DNA from: Streptomyces sp. NBC_00094
Lineage (GTDB): Bacteria; Actinomycetota; Actinomycetes; Streptomycetales; Streptomycetaceae
NCBI RefSeq assembly: GCF_026343125.1
Contig: NZ_JAPEMB010000001.1
Location: 7,073,501 to 7,137,500, forward strand
Reading direction: 5' to 3'
Length of the DNA stretch: 64,000 nt
Shown here: one piece after another, positions 24,856-32,774 of the stretch
Numbering within the stretch: position 1 is the first letter of the stretch
How the letters are laid out: each line of letters opens with the position of its first letter
Translations under genes and position numbers: made by a program
The notes under the pieces: generated by a model
Seen by the model: the letters and a program-made list of their open reading frames with translations, nothing else
What the model was told of the DNA's origin: nothing
Databases searched by the model: none

Positions 24856-26133
24856 TCAGCCCTCCGCATCGGCGGACCCGGCGCGGCGGCCCTCCCGGCG
24901 CTCCCGGGGCTGACGCATGCGGCTGACCGGGCCGAAGACCTCCCGGTCGTTGAGGAAGCCCTCGAGCGCGAAGGTCGCCGCCCCCCGGGTGACCGCGTTG
25001 TGGGGGACCGCGCTGCGCCGAAGGGTCGCGGCCCGGTGCGGCAGCGGCAGCGCGTGCCGCGTCACCGCCTCGTACGTCGCGGTCAGCAGCCGCTCCCCGA
25101 GCAGGTCGACGACCTGGTTGCCGAGGACGAGGACCCGGGGGTTGAGCAGATTGACCAGATTGGCCACCGCCGCGCCGAGGTAGCGCCCGGTCCTGTCGAT
25201 CACGGCGGCGGCCGTCGGGTCCTGCTCCGCCGCCGCCCGCGCCAGTGCCGCGACCGTCGCCGCGTCGTCCGTCCCCGTCGCCCGCTCGTCGCCGGGTGCC
25301 AGCTCGCGCCAGGTCTGCGCGATCCCCCGGGTGCTCACGTACGCCTCCACACAGCCCCGGTTGCCGCAGGTGCACAGCCGGCCGTCGAGGGCGAGGCAGG
25401 TGTGGCCCCACTCGCCCGCGCTGTTGGTGAAGCCCCGGTACAGCTGCCCGCCGATCGCGATCCCGGCGCCCACGCCGGCCCGCAGCGTGAGCACCACCAG
25501 GTCGTCCGCCTCCCGCCCGGCGCCGAACCACAGCTCGGCGACCGTGCTGGCCCGCAGCGGGTTGTCCAGCCACAGCGGCAGGCCGAGGCGTTCGTCGAGG
25601 AGGGCGCCGAGCGGCACCTCGCGCCAGGACCAGTACGGGGAGAAGGACGAGACGCCGCCCTCGCGCTCGACCATGCCGGGCACGCTGACGCCGGCCCCGA
25701 GCACCCGCTCGCGGGGCACCCCCGCGCCGCGCAGGAGCTCCTCCACGCAGTCGGCGAGGACGTCGACGACGTCGGAGGGGCGGACGTCGCCCGGCGGGAG
25801 CGGCCGCTCGACGGAGTGCCGGACCTCCAGGGCCAGGTCGAAGAGCTCGGCGTGGACCGAGGTCTCGGCGATGTCGATGCCGATCAGGGCGCCCCGCTCG
25901 GCGTTGACGGCGAGCCGTGCGCGGGGCCGGCCGCCGCTGGAGTCCTCGTGGCCCGCTTCGACGAGGACGCCGGCCTCCAGGAGTTCGGCGGTGAGGTTGG
26001 CGACGGTGGCGAAGGAGAGGCCGGTCGCCGCCGCGATGTCCTGGCGGCTCATCGCTCCGGGGCCGGCGTAGACACGCCGGAGGACCTCGAAGCGGTTGAG
26101 GCGTCGGATGTCCTGCGACGTCCGCTTGATCAC
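24856..26133 (-). CDS. ROK-family transcriptional regulator (NagC/XylR type)
   Basis: The 425-residue protein has an N-terminal helix-turn-helix (MSRQDIAAATGLSFATVANL) and a ROK domain with the sugar-kinase-like fold: GIDIAETSVHAELFD, LRAGVGAGIAIGG, and the zinc motif CTCGNRGCVE. ROK repressors bind a sugar and release DNA. It is divergent from the galactonate-pathway operon beginning at 26265, so galactose or a pathway intermediate is the likely inducer. The start is a GTG, with AAGGG upstream. A charged tail follows the ROK domain. Confidence 0.9.
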   Translation of the reverse strand: MIKRTSQDIRRLNRFEVLRRVYAGPGAMSRQDIAAATGLSFATVANLTAELLEAGVLVEAGHEDSSGGRPRARLAVNAERGALIGIDIAETSVHAELFDLALEVRHSVERPLPPGDVRPSDVVDVLADCVEELLRGAGVPRERVLGAGVSVPGMVEREGGVSSFSPYWSWREVPLGALLDERLGLPLWLDNPLRASTVAELWFGAGREADDLVVLTLRAGVGAGIAIGGQLYRGFTNSAGEWGHTCLALDGRLCTCGNRGCVEAYVSTRGIAQTWRELAPGDERATGTDDAATVAALARAAAEQDPTAAAVIDRTGRYLGAAVANLVNLLNPRVLVLGNQVVDLLGERLLTATYEAVTRHALPLPHRAATLRRSAVPHNAVTRGAATFALEGFLNDREVFGPVSRMRQPRERREGRRAGSADAEG

Positions 26134-26210
26134 TCTGCTGCCCTTCGACGATCGACCGCGCTGTCCCGAGAATCTTATTCGAAGGGTTGGAAGAAGCGAG
26201 GGGCGGGTTA

Positions 26211-26239
26211 TTTACAACCGTTAGACGAAGCCCTAGCTT
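26211..26239 (+). promoter_or_regulatory. Promoter of the galactonate-pathway operon
   Basis: TTTACA (26211-26216), a 17-bp spacer and TAGCTT (26234-26239) make a good sigma-70-type promoter, 25 bp upstream of the lactonase ATG. The AT-rich stretch TTATTCGAAGGG just upstream stands out and may hold the ROK operator, but no clear palindrome is visible. Confidence 0.6.
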
Positions 26240-26264
26240 TTGAGGAGACCACCGAGGAGGACAG

Positions 26265-27278
26265 ATGCTGCACCTCAGGGCCGTGCCCTGCTCCCCCCTG
26301 CCCGGACGGCTGACGGAAGGTCCCCTCTGGGACGACCGGCGCCAGGAACTGCTCTGGGTCGACATCCCGGAAGGACTCGTCCACCGGGCCGCCCTGACCG
26401 ACGGGCGCGACGGACACGACGGGAACGACGGACACGACGGGAACGACGGACGGGACGGACAGGACGGACAGGGCAGGCGCGACGGACAGGGCGAGGGTGA
26501 CGGACCGGGCGAGGGTGACCGTCTGGACCTCGCGCCCCTCGCCACCCTCCGCTTCGACCGCCCCGTCGGCGCCGTCGCCCTCTGCGCCTCCGGAGCCCTG
26601 CTCGCCGCCGCCGGCACCTCCCTCCTGCGTCTGGAGGAGGACCGCCGGGTGGACGAGGCCGTCGAGCTCGCCGCGCCCGACCTCCCCGACGACGGACTCC
26701 CGCGCCGCATGAACGACGCCGCCGTCGACCCCGCCGGCCGGCTCCTCGCCGGAACGATGGCGTACGACGAGAGCCCCGGTGCCGGCGCCCTCTACCGTCT
26801 CGACGCCGGCGGCCTCGTCACCCTGCTCGACTCCGTCACCATCTCCAACGGCCTCGGCTGGAGCCCCGACGGCAGCCGCCTCTACTACGCCGACAGCCCC
26901 ACCGGCCGGGTCGACGTCTTCGCCTACGACCCGGAGAGCGGCGCCCTGAGCGACCGGCGGCCCTTCGCCGTCCTCGACCGGGGCGTCCCCGACGGACTCA
27001 CCGTGGACAGCGAGGGGCGCGTCTGGGTCGCGGTGTGGGGAGGCGGCGAGGTCCTCGCCTTCACCCCCGAAGGCGCTCCGTACGCCCGGATCCAGGTCCC
27101 CGCCTCGCACGTCACGAGCTGCGCCTTCGCCGGCCCCGCGCGCGACGTCCTGGTCATCACCACGGCGACCGCGGGCCTCGACGAGGAACGTCTGCGCGCC
27201 GAACCCGACGCCGGCCGCCTCTTCGTCTGCCGCCCCGGTGCGACCGGCCTGCCCACCACCCCGTACGCCGACCGCTGA
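26265..27278 (+). CDS. SMP-30/gluconolactonase-family sugar lactonase
   Basis: The 337-residue protein has the six-bladed propeller of the SMP-30 family: LTEGPLWDDRRQELLWVDIP with the first metal-binding glutamate, MNDAAVDPAGRLLAGTM, SNGLGWSPDGSRLYYADSPT and DGLTVDSEGRVWVAVWGGG, holding the conserved Asn and Asp ligands. It should open galactono- or gluconolactone to the aldonate. An aspartate/glycine-rich insert near residues 45-85 (DGRDGHDGNDGHDGNDGRDG and more) sits between blades and comes from an 18-bp tandem repeat. GGAGG precedes the ATG. It is the first gene of the galactonate operon. Confidence 0.88.
   Translation: MLHLRAVPCSPLPGRLTEGPLWDDRRQELLWVDIPEGLVHRAALTDGRDGHDGNDGHDGNDGRDGQDGQGRRDGQGEGDGPGEGDRLDLAPLATLRFDRPVGAVALCASGALLAAAGTSLLRLEEDRRVDEAVELAAPDLPDDGLPRRMNDAAVDPAGRLLAGTMAYDESPGAGALYRLDAGGLVTLLDSVTISNGLGWSPDGSRLYYADSPTGRVDVFAYDPESGALSDRRPFAVLDRGVPDGLTVDSEGRVWVAVWGGGEVLAFTPEGAPYARIQVPASHVTSCAFAGPARDVLVITTATAGLDEERLRAEPDAGRLFVCRPGATGLPTTPYADR
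26404..26515 (+). repeat. Coding tandem repeats within the lactonase gene
   Basis: Units such as GACGGACACGACGGGAAC (18 bp) occur in tandem and decay into shorter GACGGACAG-like copies. They keep the frame and add an Asp/Gly-rich loop. Confidence 0.75.
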
Positions 27279-27322
27279 CCCCGGCGGACCACGCTCCCGA
27301 CCCACAAGGAAGCAGCGCGACC

Positions 27323-28030
27323 ATGACCACCGCCCACGATGCCCGCGCCCCGCACGACGGCGCCGCCGCGCACGACCAGGCCGCCCCGCACGACGGCCCC
27401 GCCCACGAAGGCCTGCGTGTCGCGCTGGCCGCCGCCCCCGTCATCGCGATCCTCCGCTCCACCTCCGCCACCCGCTTCGCCGAGGTCACCGACACCCTCC
27501 GGGCCTCCGGCGTCCGCGCCGCAGAGTTCACCCTCACCACGCCCGGAGTCCTCGACGCGCTGCGCGAGTACGCCGCCGACGCCCCGCCCGGCCTCGCGCT
27601 CGGCGCCGGTACGGTGACCACGCCCGCCGAGGCGCAGGCCGCCGTCGAGGCGGGGGCCACCTACCTCATCACCCCCACCACCTCCGCCGAGGTCATCGCC
27701 GAGGCCGTCCGCCTGGGCGTCCCGGTCCTCCCCGGCGCGTACACCCCCACCGAGATCCTCACCGCCTGGCGTGCCGGTGCCACGATGGTGAAGCTCTTCC
27801 CCGCCGCCAGCGGCGGACCGGAGTACCTCCGCGCCATCCGCGCCCCGCTGCCCGGCATCCCCCTCGTCCCGACCGGCGGCATCGGCGCAGCCGACGCCCC
27901 CGCCTACCTCGCCGCCGGCGCCACCGCCCTCGGCATCGGCAGCCCCCTCGTCGGGGACGCCTGCGAAGGCGGCTCCCTCGCCGCCCTCGCCGATCGCGCG
28001 GCCGCCTTCCTCGACGGGATAGGCCGATGA
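27323..28030 (+). CDS. KDPG/KDPGal aldolase (Eda/DgoA family)
   Basis: The 235-residue protein is a class I aldolase of the KDPG family. Key parts are IAILRSTSATRFAEVTDTLR, the catalytic glutamate in AAEFTLTTPGV, GAGTVTTPAEAQAAVEAGAT and the Schiff-base lysine in GATMVKLFPAASGGPEYLRA. It splits 2-keto-3-deoxy-6-phosphogalactonate (or phosphogluconate) into pyruvate and glyceraldehyde-3-phosphate. The first 28 residues are an unusual His/Asp/Ala-rich extension (HDARAPHDGAAAHDQAAPHD). AAGGAAG precedes the ATG. The stop overlaps the kinase start as ATGA. Confidence 0.9.
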   Translation: MTTAHDARAPHDGAAAHDQAAPHDGPAHEGLRVALAAAPVIAILRSTSATRFAEVTDTLRASGVRAAEFTLTTPGVLDALREYAADAPPGLALGAGTVTTPAEAQAAVEAGATYLITPTTSAEVIAEAVRLGVPVLPGAYTPTEILTAWRAGATMVKLFPAASGGPEYLRAIRAPLPGIPLVPTGGIGAADAPAYLAAGATALGIGSPLVGDACEGGSLAALADRAAAFLDGIGR

Positions 28031-28989
28031 CGTCCCCCGCGCCCGAACTCGTCACCCTCGGCGAGGTCATGGCGGTCGCGGCCGCCACCGCCCCCGGGCC
28101 GTTCGCCACCGGAACGCCCCTGCGGCTCGGCTGGGCGGGCGCCGAGGCGACCGTCGCCGTCGGCGTCAGCCGCCTCGGCCACCGCGCCGCCTGGACCGGC
28201 CGCGTCGGCGAGGACGCGACGGGCGCGATGGCCCTCGCCGGACTCCGCGCCGAGGGCGTCGACGTCTCCACCGCCCGTACGGACCCGGCGGTCCCCACCG
28301 GTCTGATGCTCCGCGAGCGGCGCACCGCCGACCGGCTCCGCGTCACCTACTACCGCGCCGGACTCGCGGGCTCCCGGCTCGCCCCCGGCGACCTGGACGA
28401 GGCGCGGATCACCGGCGCCCGGATCCTCCATGTCACCGGTATCACCCCGGCGTTGAGCGCCACGGCCCGCGCCGCCGTCGAGCACGCCGTGGCGGTCGCC
28501 CGTGCCGCCGGGGTCACGGTCTCCTTCGACGTGAACCACCGCGAACGCCTCTGGAGCCGAGCCGAGGCCACCGACGTGCTCGGCCGCCTCCTCCCGTACG
28601 CCGACATCGTCTTCGCCGGACCCGAGGAGGCCTCCCTCTTCGTGCCCGAGGTGCCCGAGGACGAGCCGGAGCGGATGGCCCGCGCCCTCACCCGGCTCGG
28701 CCCGGCGCAGGCCGTGCTCAAGCTCGGTGCCGACGGAGCCCTCGCGGTCGTCGACGACGCGCTCCACGTCCAGCCGGCCGTGCCCGTCACCGTCGTCGAC
28801 CCCGTCGGCGCGGGCGACGCCTTCGTCTCCGGCTACCTCGCCGCCGTCCTCGACGGCTCCCCGGCCCCGGAACGCCTCCGCCTCGCCGCGCTCTGCGGCG
28901 CCTTCGCCGTCTCCGTCCCCGGCGACTGGGAGGGCCTCCCGCGCCGGGCCGAACTCGGCCTGCTCGCCGCCCAGGACATCAGCCGCTGA
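28027..28989 (+). CDS. PfkB-family 2-keto-3-deoxy-sugar-acid kinase
   Basis: The 320-residue protein is a ribokinase-family enzyme: N-terminal ELVTLGEVMAVAA, the substrate lid region GTPLRLGWAGAEATVAVGVS, SFDVNHRERLW typical of KDG kinases, and the C-terminal DPVGAGDAFVSGYLAAVL with the catalytic aspartate. In this operon it should phosphorylate 2-keto-3-deoxygalactonate before the aldolase acts. Enterobacterial DgoK is not of the PfkB type, so the pathway is assembled from different families here. Its start overlaps the aldolase stop. Confidence 0.9.
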   Translation: MTSPAPELVTLGEVMAVAAATAPGPFATGTPLRLGWAGAEATVAVGVSRLGHRAAWTGRVGEDATGAMALAGLRAEGVDVSTARTDPAVPTGLMLRERRTADRLRVTYYRAGLAGSRLAPGDLDEARITGARILHVTGITPALSATARAAVEHAVAVARAAGVTVSFDVNHRERLWSRAEATDVLGRLLPYADIVFAGPEEASLFVPEVPEDEPERMARALTRLGPAQAVLKLGADGALAVVDDALHVQPAVPVTVVDPVGAGDAFVSGYLAAVLDGSPAPERLRLAALCGAFAVSVPGDWEGLPRRAELGLLAAQDISR

Positions 28990-29047
28990 GCCGCCCGTCC
29001 CCGCCCGCCCCGCCCGCCTCCGTACCGACACACAGGAACCCACTGCC

Positions 29048-29800
29048 ATGAACCGTTTCTCCGGACAGACCGCCGTCGTCACCGGCGCGGCCTCGGGCAT
29101 CGGCGCCGCCAGCGCCGCCCGACTCGCCGCCGAGGGTGCCGCGGTCCTCGTCTCCGACATCGCCGACGAGGCGGGCGAGGCCGTCGCCGCCGCGATCCGC
29201 GCCGACGGCGGCCGAGCCGCCTACGTACGCTGCGACGTCTCCTCCGAGGAGGACTGGACCGCCCTCCGCGAGGAGGCCCACTCCCGCTTCGGACGGGTGG
29301 GCATCCTCCACAGCAACGCCTTCACCCACACCCCCGCCGCCGCCCACGAACTCCCCGTCGCCACCTGGGACCGGGAGATGGCGGTCAACCTGCGGGCCCT
29401 CTACCTCGCCACCCGCACCTTCCTCGACGACCTGCGCGCCGAGCGCGGCAGCGTCGTCGCCACCTCCAGCGTGCACGCCGACTTCGGCCTGCCCGGCTAC
29501 CCCGCGTACGCCGCCGCGAAGGGCGGAATGTGCGCCCTCGTACGGCAGTTCGCCGTCGAGTACGGGCCGGACGTGCGCTTCAACTCCGTCCTGCCGGGCC
29601 CGATCCTCACCGACGTGTGGAACGACGTCGACGAGGAGGGCCGGCGGATCTCCGCCGAGGCCACCGCGCTCGCCCGGCTCGGCCGCCCCGAGGAGGTGGC
29701 GTCCGCCGTCGCCTTCCTCGCCTCCGCGGACGCCACCTACATCACCGGAACGAACCTGGTCGTCGACGGCGGCTGGACCGTGAAGAAGGAATCCAAGTGA
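29048..29800 (+). CDS. Short-chain dehydrogenase, probable galactose (aldose) 1-dehydrogenase
   Basis: This 250-residue classical SDR has the NAD(P) motif TGAASGIG, the serine in VVATSSVHADFG, the YxxxK pair in YPAYAAAKGG, and the usual end ATYITGTNLVVDGGWTV. The operon needs a galactose dehydrogenase to make galactonolactone ahead of the lactonase, and this is the only oxidoreductase in it, so that role is inferred from context. Other sugar or sugar-acid oxidations remain possible. Its stop overlaps the next start (GTGA). Confidence 0.78.
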   Translation: MNRFSGQTAVVTGAASGIGAASAARLAAEGAAVLVSDIADEAGEAVAAAIRADGGRAAYVRCDVSSEEDWTALREEAHSRFGRVGILHSNAFTHTPAAAHELPVATWDREMAVNLRALYLATRTFLDDLRAERGSVVATSSVHADFGLPGYPAYAAAKGGMCALVRQFAVEYGPDVRFNSVLPGPILTDVWNDVDEEGRRISAEATALARLGRPEEVASAVAFLASADATYITGTNLVVDGGWTVKKESK

Positions 29801-30942
29801 AGATCACCTCCCTGCGTACGTACATCGTCGCCCCGCGCTGGTGTTTCCTGCGCATCGAGACCGACGAGGGCATCACGGGCTGGGGCGAGCCCGTGGTCGA
29901 GGGCCGCGCGCACACCGTCGCCGCCGCCGTCGAGGAGCTCTCCGACTACCTCGTCGGCCAGGACCCGATGAAGATCGAGGACCACTGGCAGGTCCTCACC
30001 AAGGGTGGCTTCTACCGCGGCGGCCCGGTCCTCTCCAGCGCCGTGGCCGGCATCGACCAGGCCCTCTGGGACATCACGGGCAAGGCCCTCGGCGTCCCCG
30101 TCTGGCAGCTCCTCGGCGGCAACGTCCGCGACCGCGCCCGGGTCTACAGCTGGATCGGCGGCGACCGGCCCGACGAGGTCGCCTCGGAGGCGCTGGCGCG
30201 GAAGAACGAGGGCTTCACCGCGATCAAGATGAACGCCTCGGCGCAGCTGCGGCTCATCGACACCCCCGCGGCCGTCCACGGCATCGTCGAGCGGGTCGCG
30301 TCGATCCGCGAGGCCGTCGGCGACGACTTCGACATCGCGATCGACTTCCACGGCCGCCTCACCGCGCCGATGGCCCGCCGGGTCCTGCCGCTCCTTGAGC
30401 CGTATCTGCCCTTCTTCGTGGAGGAGCCGGTCGTCCCGGAGATGAGCGACCACATCGGCGACATCGTGCGGTCGACCTCGATCCCCATCGCGACGGGTGA
30501 ACGCCTGTACTCCCGCTGGGACTTCAAGAAGGTCCTGGACCAGGGCATCGCGGTCGCGCAGCCGGACCTCTCGCACGCGGGAGGCATCTCGGAGGTGCGC
30601 AGGATCGCCGCGATGGCGGAGGCGTACGACGTCTCCCTGGCCCCGCACTGCCCGCTGGGTCCGATCGCGCTCGCCTCCTGCCTCCAGGTCGGCTTCGCCG
30701 CGCCGAACCTGCTGATCCAGGAGCAGAGCCTCGGCATCCACTACAACACCGGCTCCGACCTGCTCGACTACCTGGTCGACCCGTCGGTCTTCCGGTACGA
30801 GGACGGGCACGTGGCCCTGCCGACGGGGCCGGGTCTCGGCATCGAGGTCGACGAGAAGGCCGTCGAGCGGGCCGCCGAGGTCGGGCACCGCTGGCGGAAC
30901 CCGGCCTGGCGCCGGGACGACGGCTCGCTCGCCGAGTGGTAG
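29797..30942 (+). CDS. dgoD: D-galactonate dehydratase
   Basis: The 381-residue enolase-superfamily protein nearly equals E. coli DgoD in length and carries its motifs: ITGWGEPVVEGRAHTV, FTAIKMNASAQLRLIDTPAA, IDFHGRLTAPMA, VEEPVVPE, TGERLYSRWDFK and the base H in LAPHCPLGPIALASC. The enzyme removes water from D-galactonate to give 2-keto-3-deoxygalactonate. It completes the set lactonase, dehydratase, kinase, aldolase and putative galactose dehydrogenase. The start is a GTG coupled to the SDR stop. A strong hairpin follows the gene. Confidence 0.92.
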   Translation: MKITSLRTYIVAPRWCFLRIETDEGITGWGEPVVEGRAHTVAAAVEELSDYLVGQDPMKIEDHWQVLTKGGFYRGGPVLSSAVAGIDQALWDITGKALGVPVWQLLGGNVRDRARVYSWIGGDRPDEVASEALARKNEGFTAIKMNASAQLRLIDTPAAVHGIVERVASIREAVGDDFDIAIDFHGRLTAPMARRVLPLLEPYLPFFVEEPVVPEMSDHIGDIVRSTSIPIATGERLYSRWDFKKVLDQGIAVAQPDLSHAGGISEVRRIAAMAEAYDVSLAPHCPLGPIALASCLQVGFAAPNLLIQEQSLGIHYNTGSDLLDYLVDPSVFRYEDGHVALPTGPGLGIEVDEKAVERAAEVGHRWRNPAWRRDDGSLAEW

Positions 30943-30954
30943 GCGCGGCATGAG

Positions 30955-30988
30955 GAAGGGGTGGGCTCGTGAACGAGCCCACCCCTTC
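30955..30988. terminator. Bidirectional terminator between dgoD and the GH53 gene
   Basis: A perfect inverted repeat, AAGGGGTGGGCTCG / CGAGCCCACCCCTT, with loop TGAA (arms 30956-30969 and 30974-30987, plus one extra G-C pair) lies 13 bp after the dgoD stop and 16 bp after the convergent GH53 stop. It should serve both directions. Confidence 0.9.
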
Positions 30989-31003
30989 TGTCAGTCAGCT
31001 CGA

Positions 31004-32605
31004 TCAGCGGTGCGCGAGCCAGCCCGCCGCCGGGAGCAGCTTGCTGTCGTAGTCGAACAGGGCCTGGTTCTCCCAGCCGTTGCCGGAGGAGGGGTCGGTC
31101 GGGTCCCAGCCGTTGCCGGTGACGGCGGTCCAGGCCGGCTCCCAGTAGACGACCCCGAGACCGCGGCCGTTCGGCACGGCCTCGACGACGTTCATGATGT
31201 CCCGCAGCCATGCCGACTGGCCGGCGCTGCTCGCCGGGTAGCCGGAGACCAGTTCGCTCGACAGGTCGATGATGTTCTCGTGGCCGTCCTCGCTGTCGAG
31301 GCGGAAGGGGTAGGCCGTCTCCACGACCATGACCTTCTTGCCGTAACGGGCCGAGATGTCGTCCAGGTTGGTCTGGAGCGCGGAGAGCGCGCCGTGCCAG
31401 TAGCCGTAGAAGGAGAGGGCGATGACGTCGTAACTCACGCCCTGCGCGGTCGCGTTGTCGAACCACGTGCGGTAGAGGGTGTTGTCGCCGCCGTTGGCGA
31501 GGTGCAGCGCGATCTGCGTGCTCGACGAGACCGCCTTGGCCGCCGAGATGCCGGACTTGAGCAGCCCGCCGAGCTGTGACCAGTTGGACGTCGAGCCCTC
31601 GGGCCACAGCATGCCGGTGTTGATCTCGTTGCCGATCTGCACCATGTCGGCCGTGGTGCCCTGGGCCTTCAGGGCGTTGAGCACGTCGTACGTGTGGGTG
31701 TAGACGTCGGTGGTGAGCTGGGAGTACGAGTGGCCGGCCCAGGCGGCGGGCTTGCTCTGGGCGCCCGGGTCGGCCCAGATGTCCGAGTAGTGGAAGTCGA
31801 CGAGGAGCTTCATGCCCTGGGCCTTGATGCGCTGGGCCGTGGCGAGGACGCGCGCCTTGTCGTTGTAGCCGTCGGCGGGGTTCACCCACACCTTGAGGCG
31901 GCCGTAGGTCGCGCCCGCGTTCTTCAGGATGGCGACCGGGTCACCGGTGACGCCCGCGGCGGTGCGGTAGGTCCCGCCGAGGTCCTCGCTCTTCTTGAGC
32001 GCGGAGAGGTCGACGCCCCTGACCGCGAGCCCGGTCGTGCCGGAGGTGAAGGTGAGGTCGTCGACGTTGAGCCAGTTCCCGGCGTTGGCGTCGGAGTTGA
32101 TGCTGACGGTGCAGGCGCCGCCGGTCACCGTCACGGAGGTGACGAGCCGTATCCAGGCGCCGTTGGACGTCACCGGCAGGTCGGTGCGCTGCTCGGCGGA
32201 GCCGCAGTTGCGCAGCGCCAGGTAGGCGGCGTTCTGGCCGCCGCCGGAGCGGACCCAGGCGCTGAGCGTGTACGTGCCGTTGGTGAGCCCGGAGAGGTAC
32301 TGGTACGTCTCCACCTTGTACGCGGACGCCGACCAGTGGCTGAGGCGGTAGCTCCCGCCATGGCCCCCGGCCTCGGTGAACGAGGCGGCGTTCTGGCCGG
32401 CGGCCGAGTAGGTGGACCAGCCCGCCGGGGTGGCGGTCCCGGCGGCGTCGCTCTCGAACCCGGCGTTCGTGAGGGTGGCGGCCGCCTCGGCCCGCGGCGC
32501 GGCGGGCAGCGGGGCCAGGAGCAGGGCTCCCAGTGCCGCGGCGACGGCCGCGGCGCGCAGGCGAACACGGCTGGACAGGGTGGTGCGGCTTCGTGCGGGG
32601 TGCAT
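31004..32605 (-). CDS. Secreted endo-beta-1,4-galactanase, glycoside hydrolase family 53
   Basis: The 533-residue protein has a Sec signal peptide (RLRAAAVAAALGALLLAPLP, cleavage near AEA-A), a beta-sandwich carbohydrate-binding domain (about residues 40-195, like CBM61 modules found in galactanases), and the GH53 barrel (about 197-533: VRGVDLSALKKSEDLGGTYR, acid/base E327 in QIGNEINTGM, nucleophile E429 in MVVETAYPF, and VVYWEPAWT). It cuts beta-1,4-galactan, the side chain of pectic rhamnogalacturonan-I, outside the cell. GH42 and an importer are the next genes. AAGGGAC before the ATG is the ribosome binding site. Confidence 0.93.
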   Translation of the reverse strand: MHPARSRTTLSSRVRLRAAAVAAALGALLLAPLPAAPRAEAAATLTNAGFESDAAGTATPAGWSTYSAAGQNAASFTEAGGHGGSYRLSHWSASAYKVETYQYLSGLTNGTYTLSAWVRSGGGQNAAYLALRNCGSAEQRTDLPVTSNGAWIRLVTSVTVTGGACTVSINSDANAGNWLNVDDLTFTSGTTGLAVRGVDLSALKKSEDLGGTYRTAAGVTGDPVAILKNAGATYGRLKVWVNPADGYNDKARVLATAQRIKAQGMKLLVDFHYSDIWADPGAQSKPAAWAGHSYSQLTTDVYTHTYDVLNALKAQGTTADMVQIGNEINTGMLWPEGSTSNWSQLGGLLKSGISAAKAVSSSTQIALHLANGGDNTLYRTWFDNATAQGVSYDVIALSFYGYWHGALSALQTNLDDISARYGKKVMVVETAYPFRLDSEDGHENIIDLSSELVSGYPASSAGQSAWLRDIMNVVEAVPNGRGLGVVYWEPAWTAVTGNGWDPTDPSSGNGWENQALFDYDSKLLPAAGWLAHR

Positions 32606-32774
32606 CGTCGAGTCCCTTCGACGGTGGCCAATGTGAGGTGTGGTGCGGGTGGTTCCTTACGGGTGGTGCGGCTCACCCGGGGACGGCGCAACGGGGCGCG
32701 GCCGCCCCCGGGGAGATCAGGGGCCCCGGTGGCAGGCCGGGGGAGGGGTGGTGCGGTGGGTGGTGCCGTGGCGG

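Noticed and set aside
32606..32623. CGTCGA/TCGACG inverted repeat before the GH53 gene as a LacI operator
   Set aside because: It overlaps the ribosome binding site AAGGGAC and does not match the operators of any LacI gene in the window; likely chance in GC-rich sequence.
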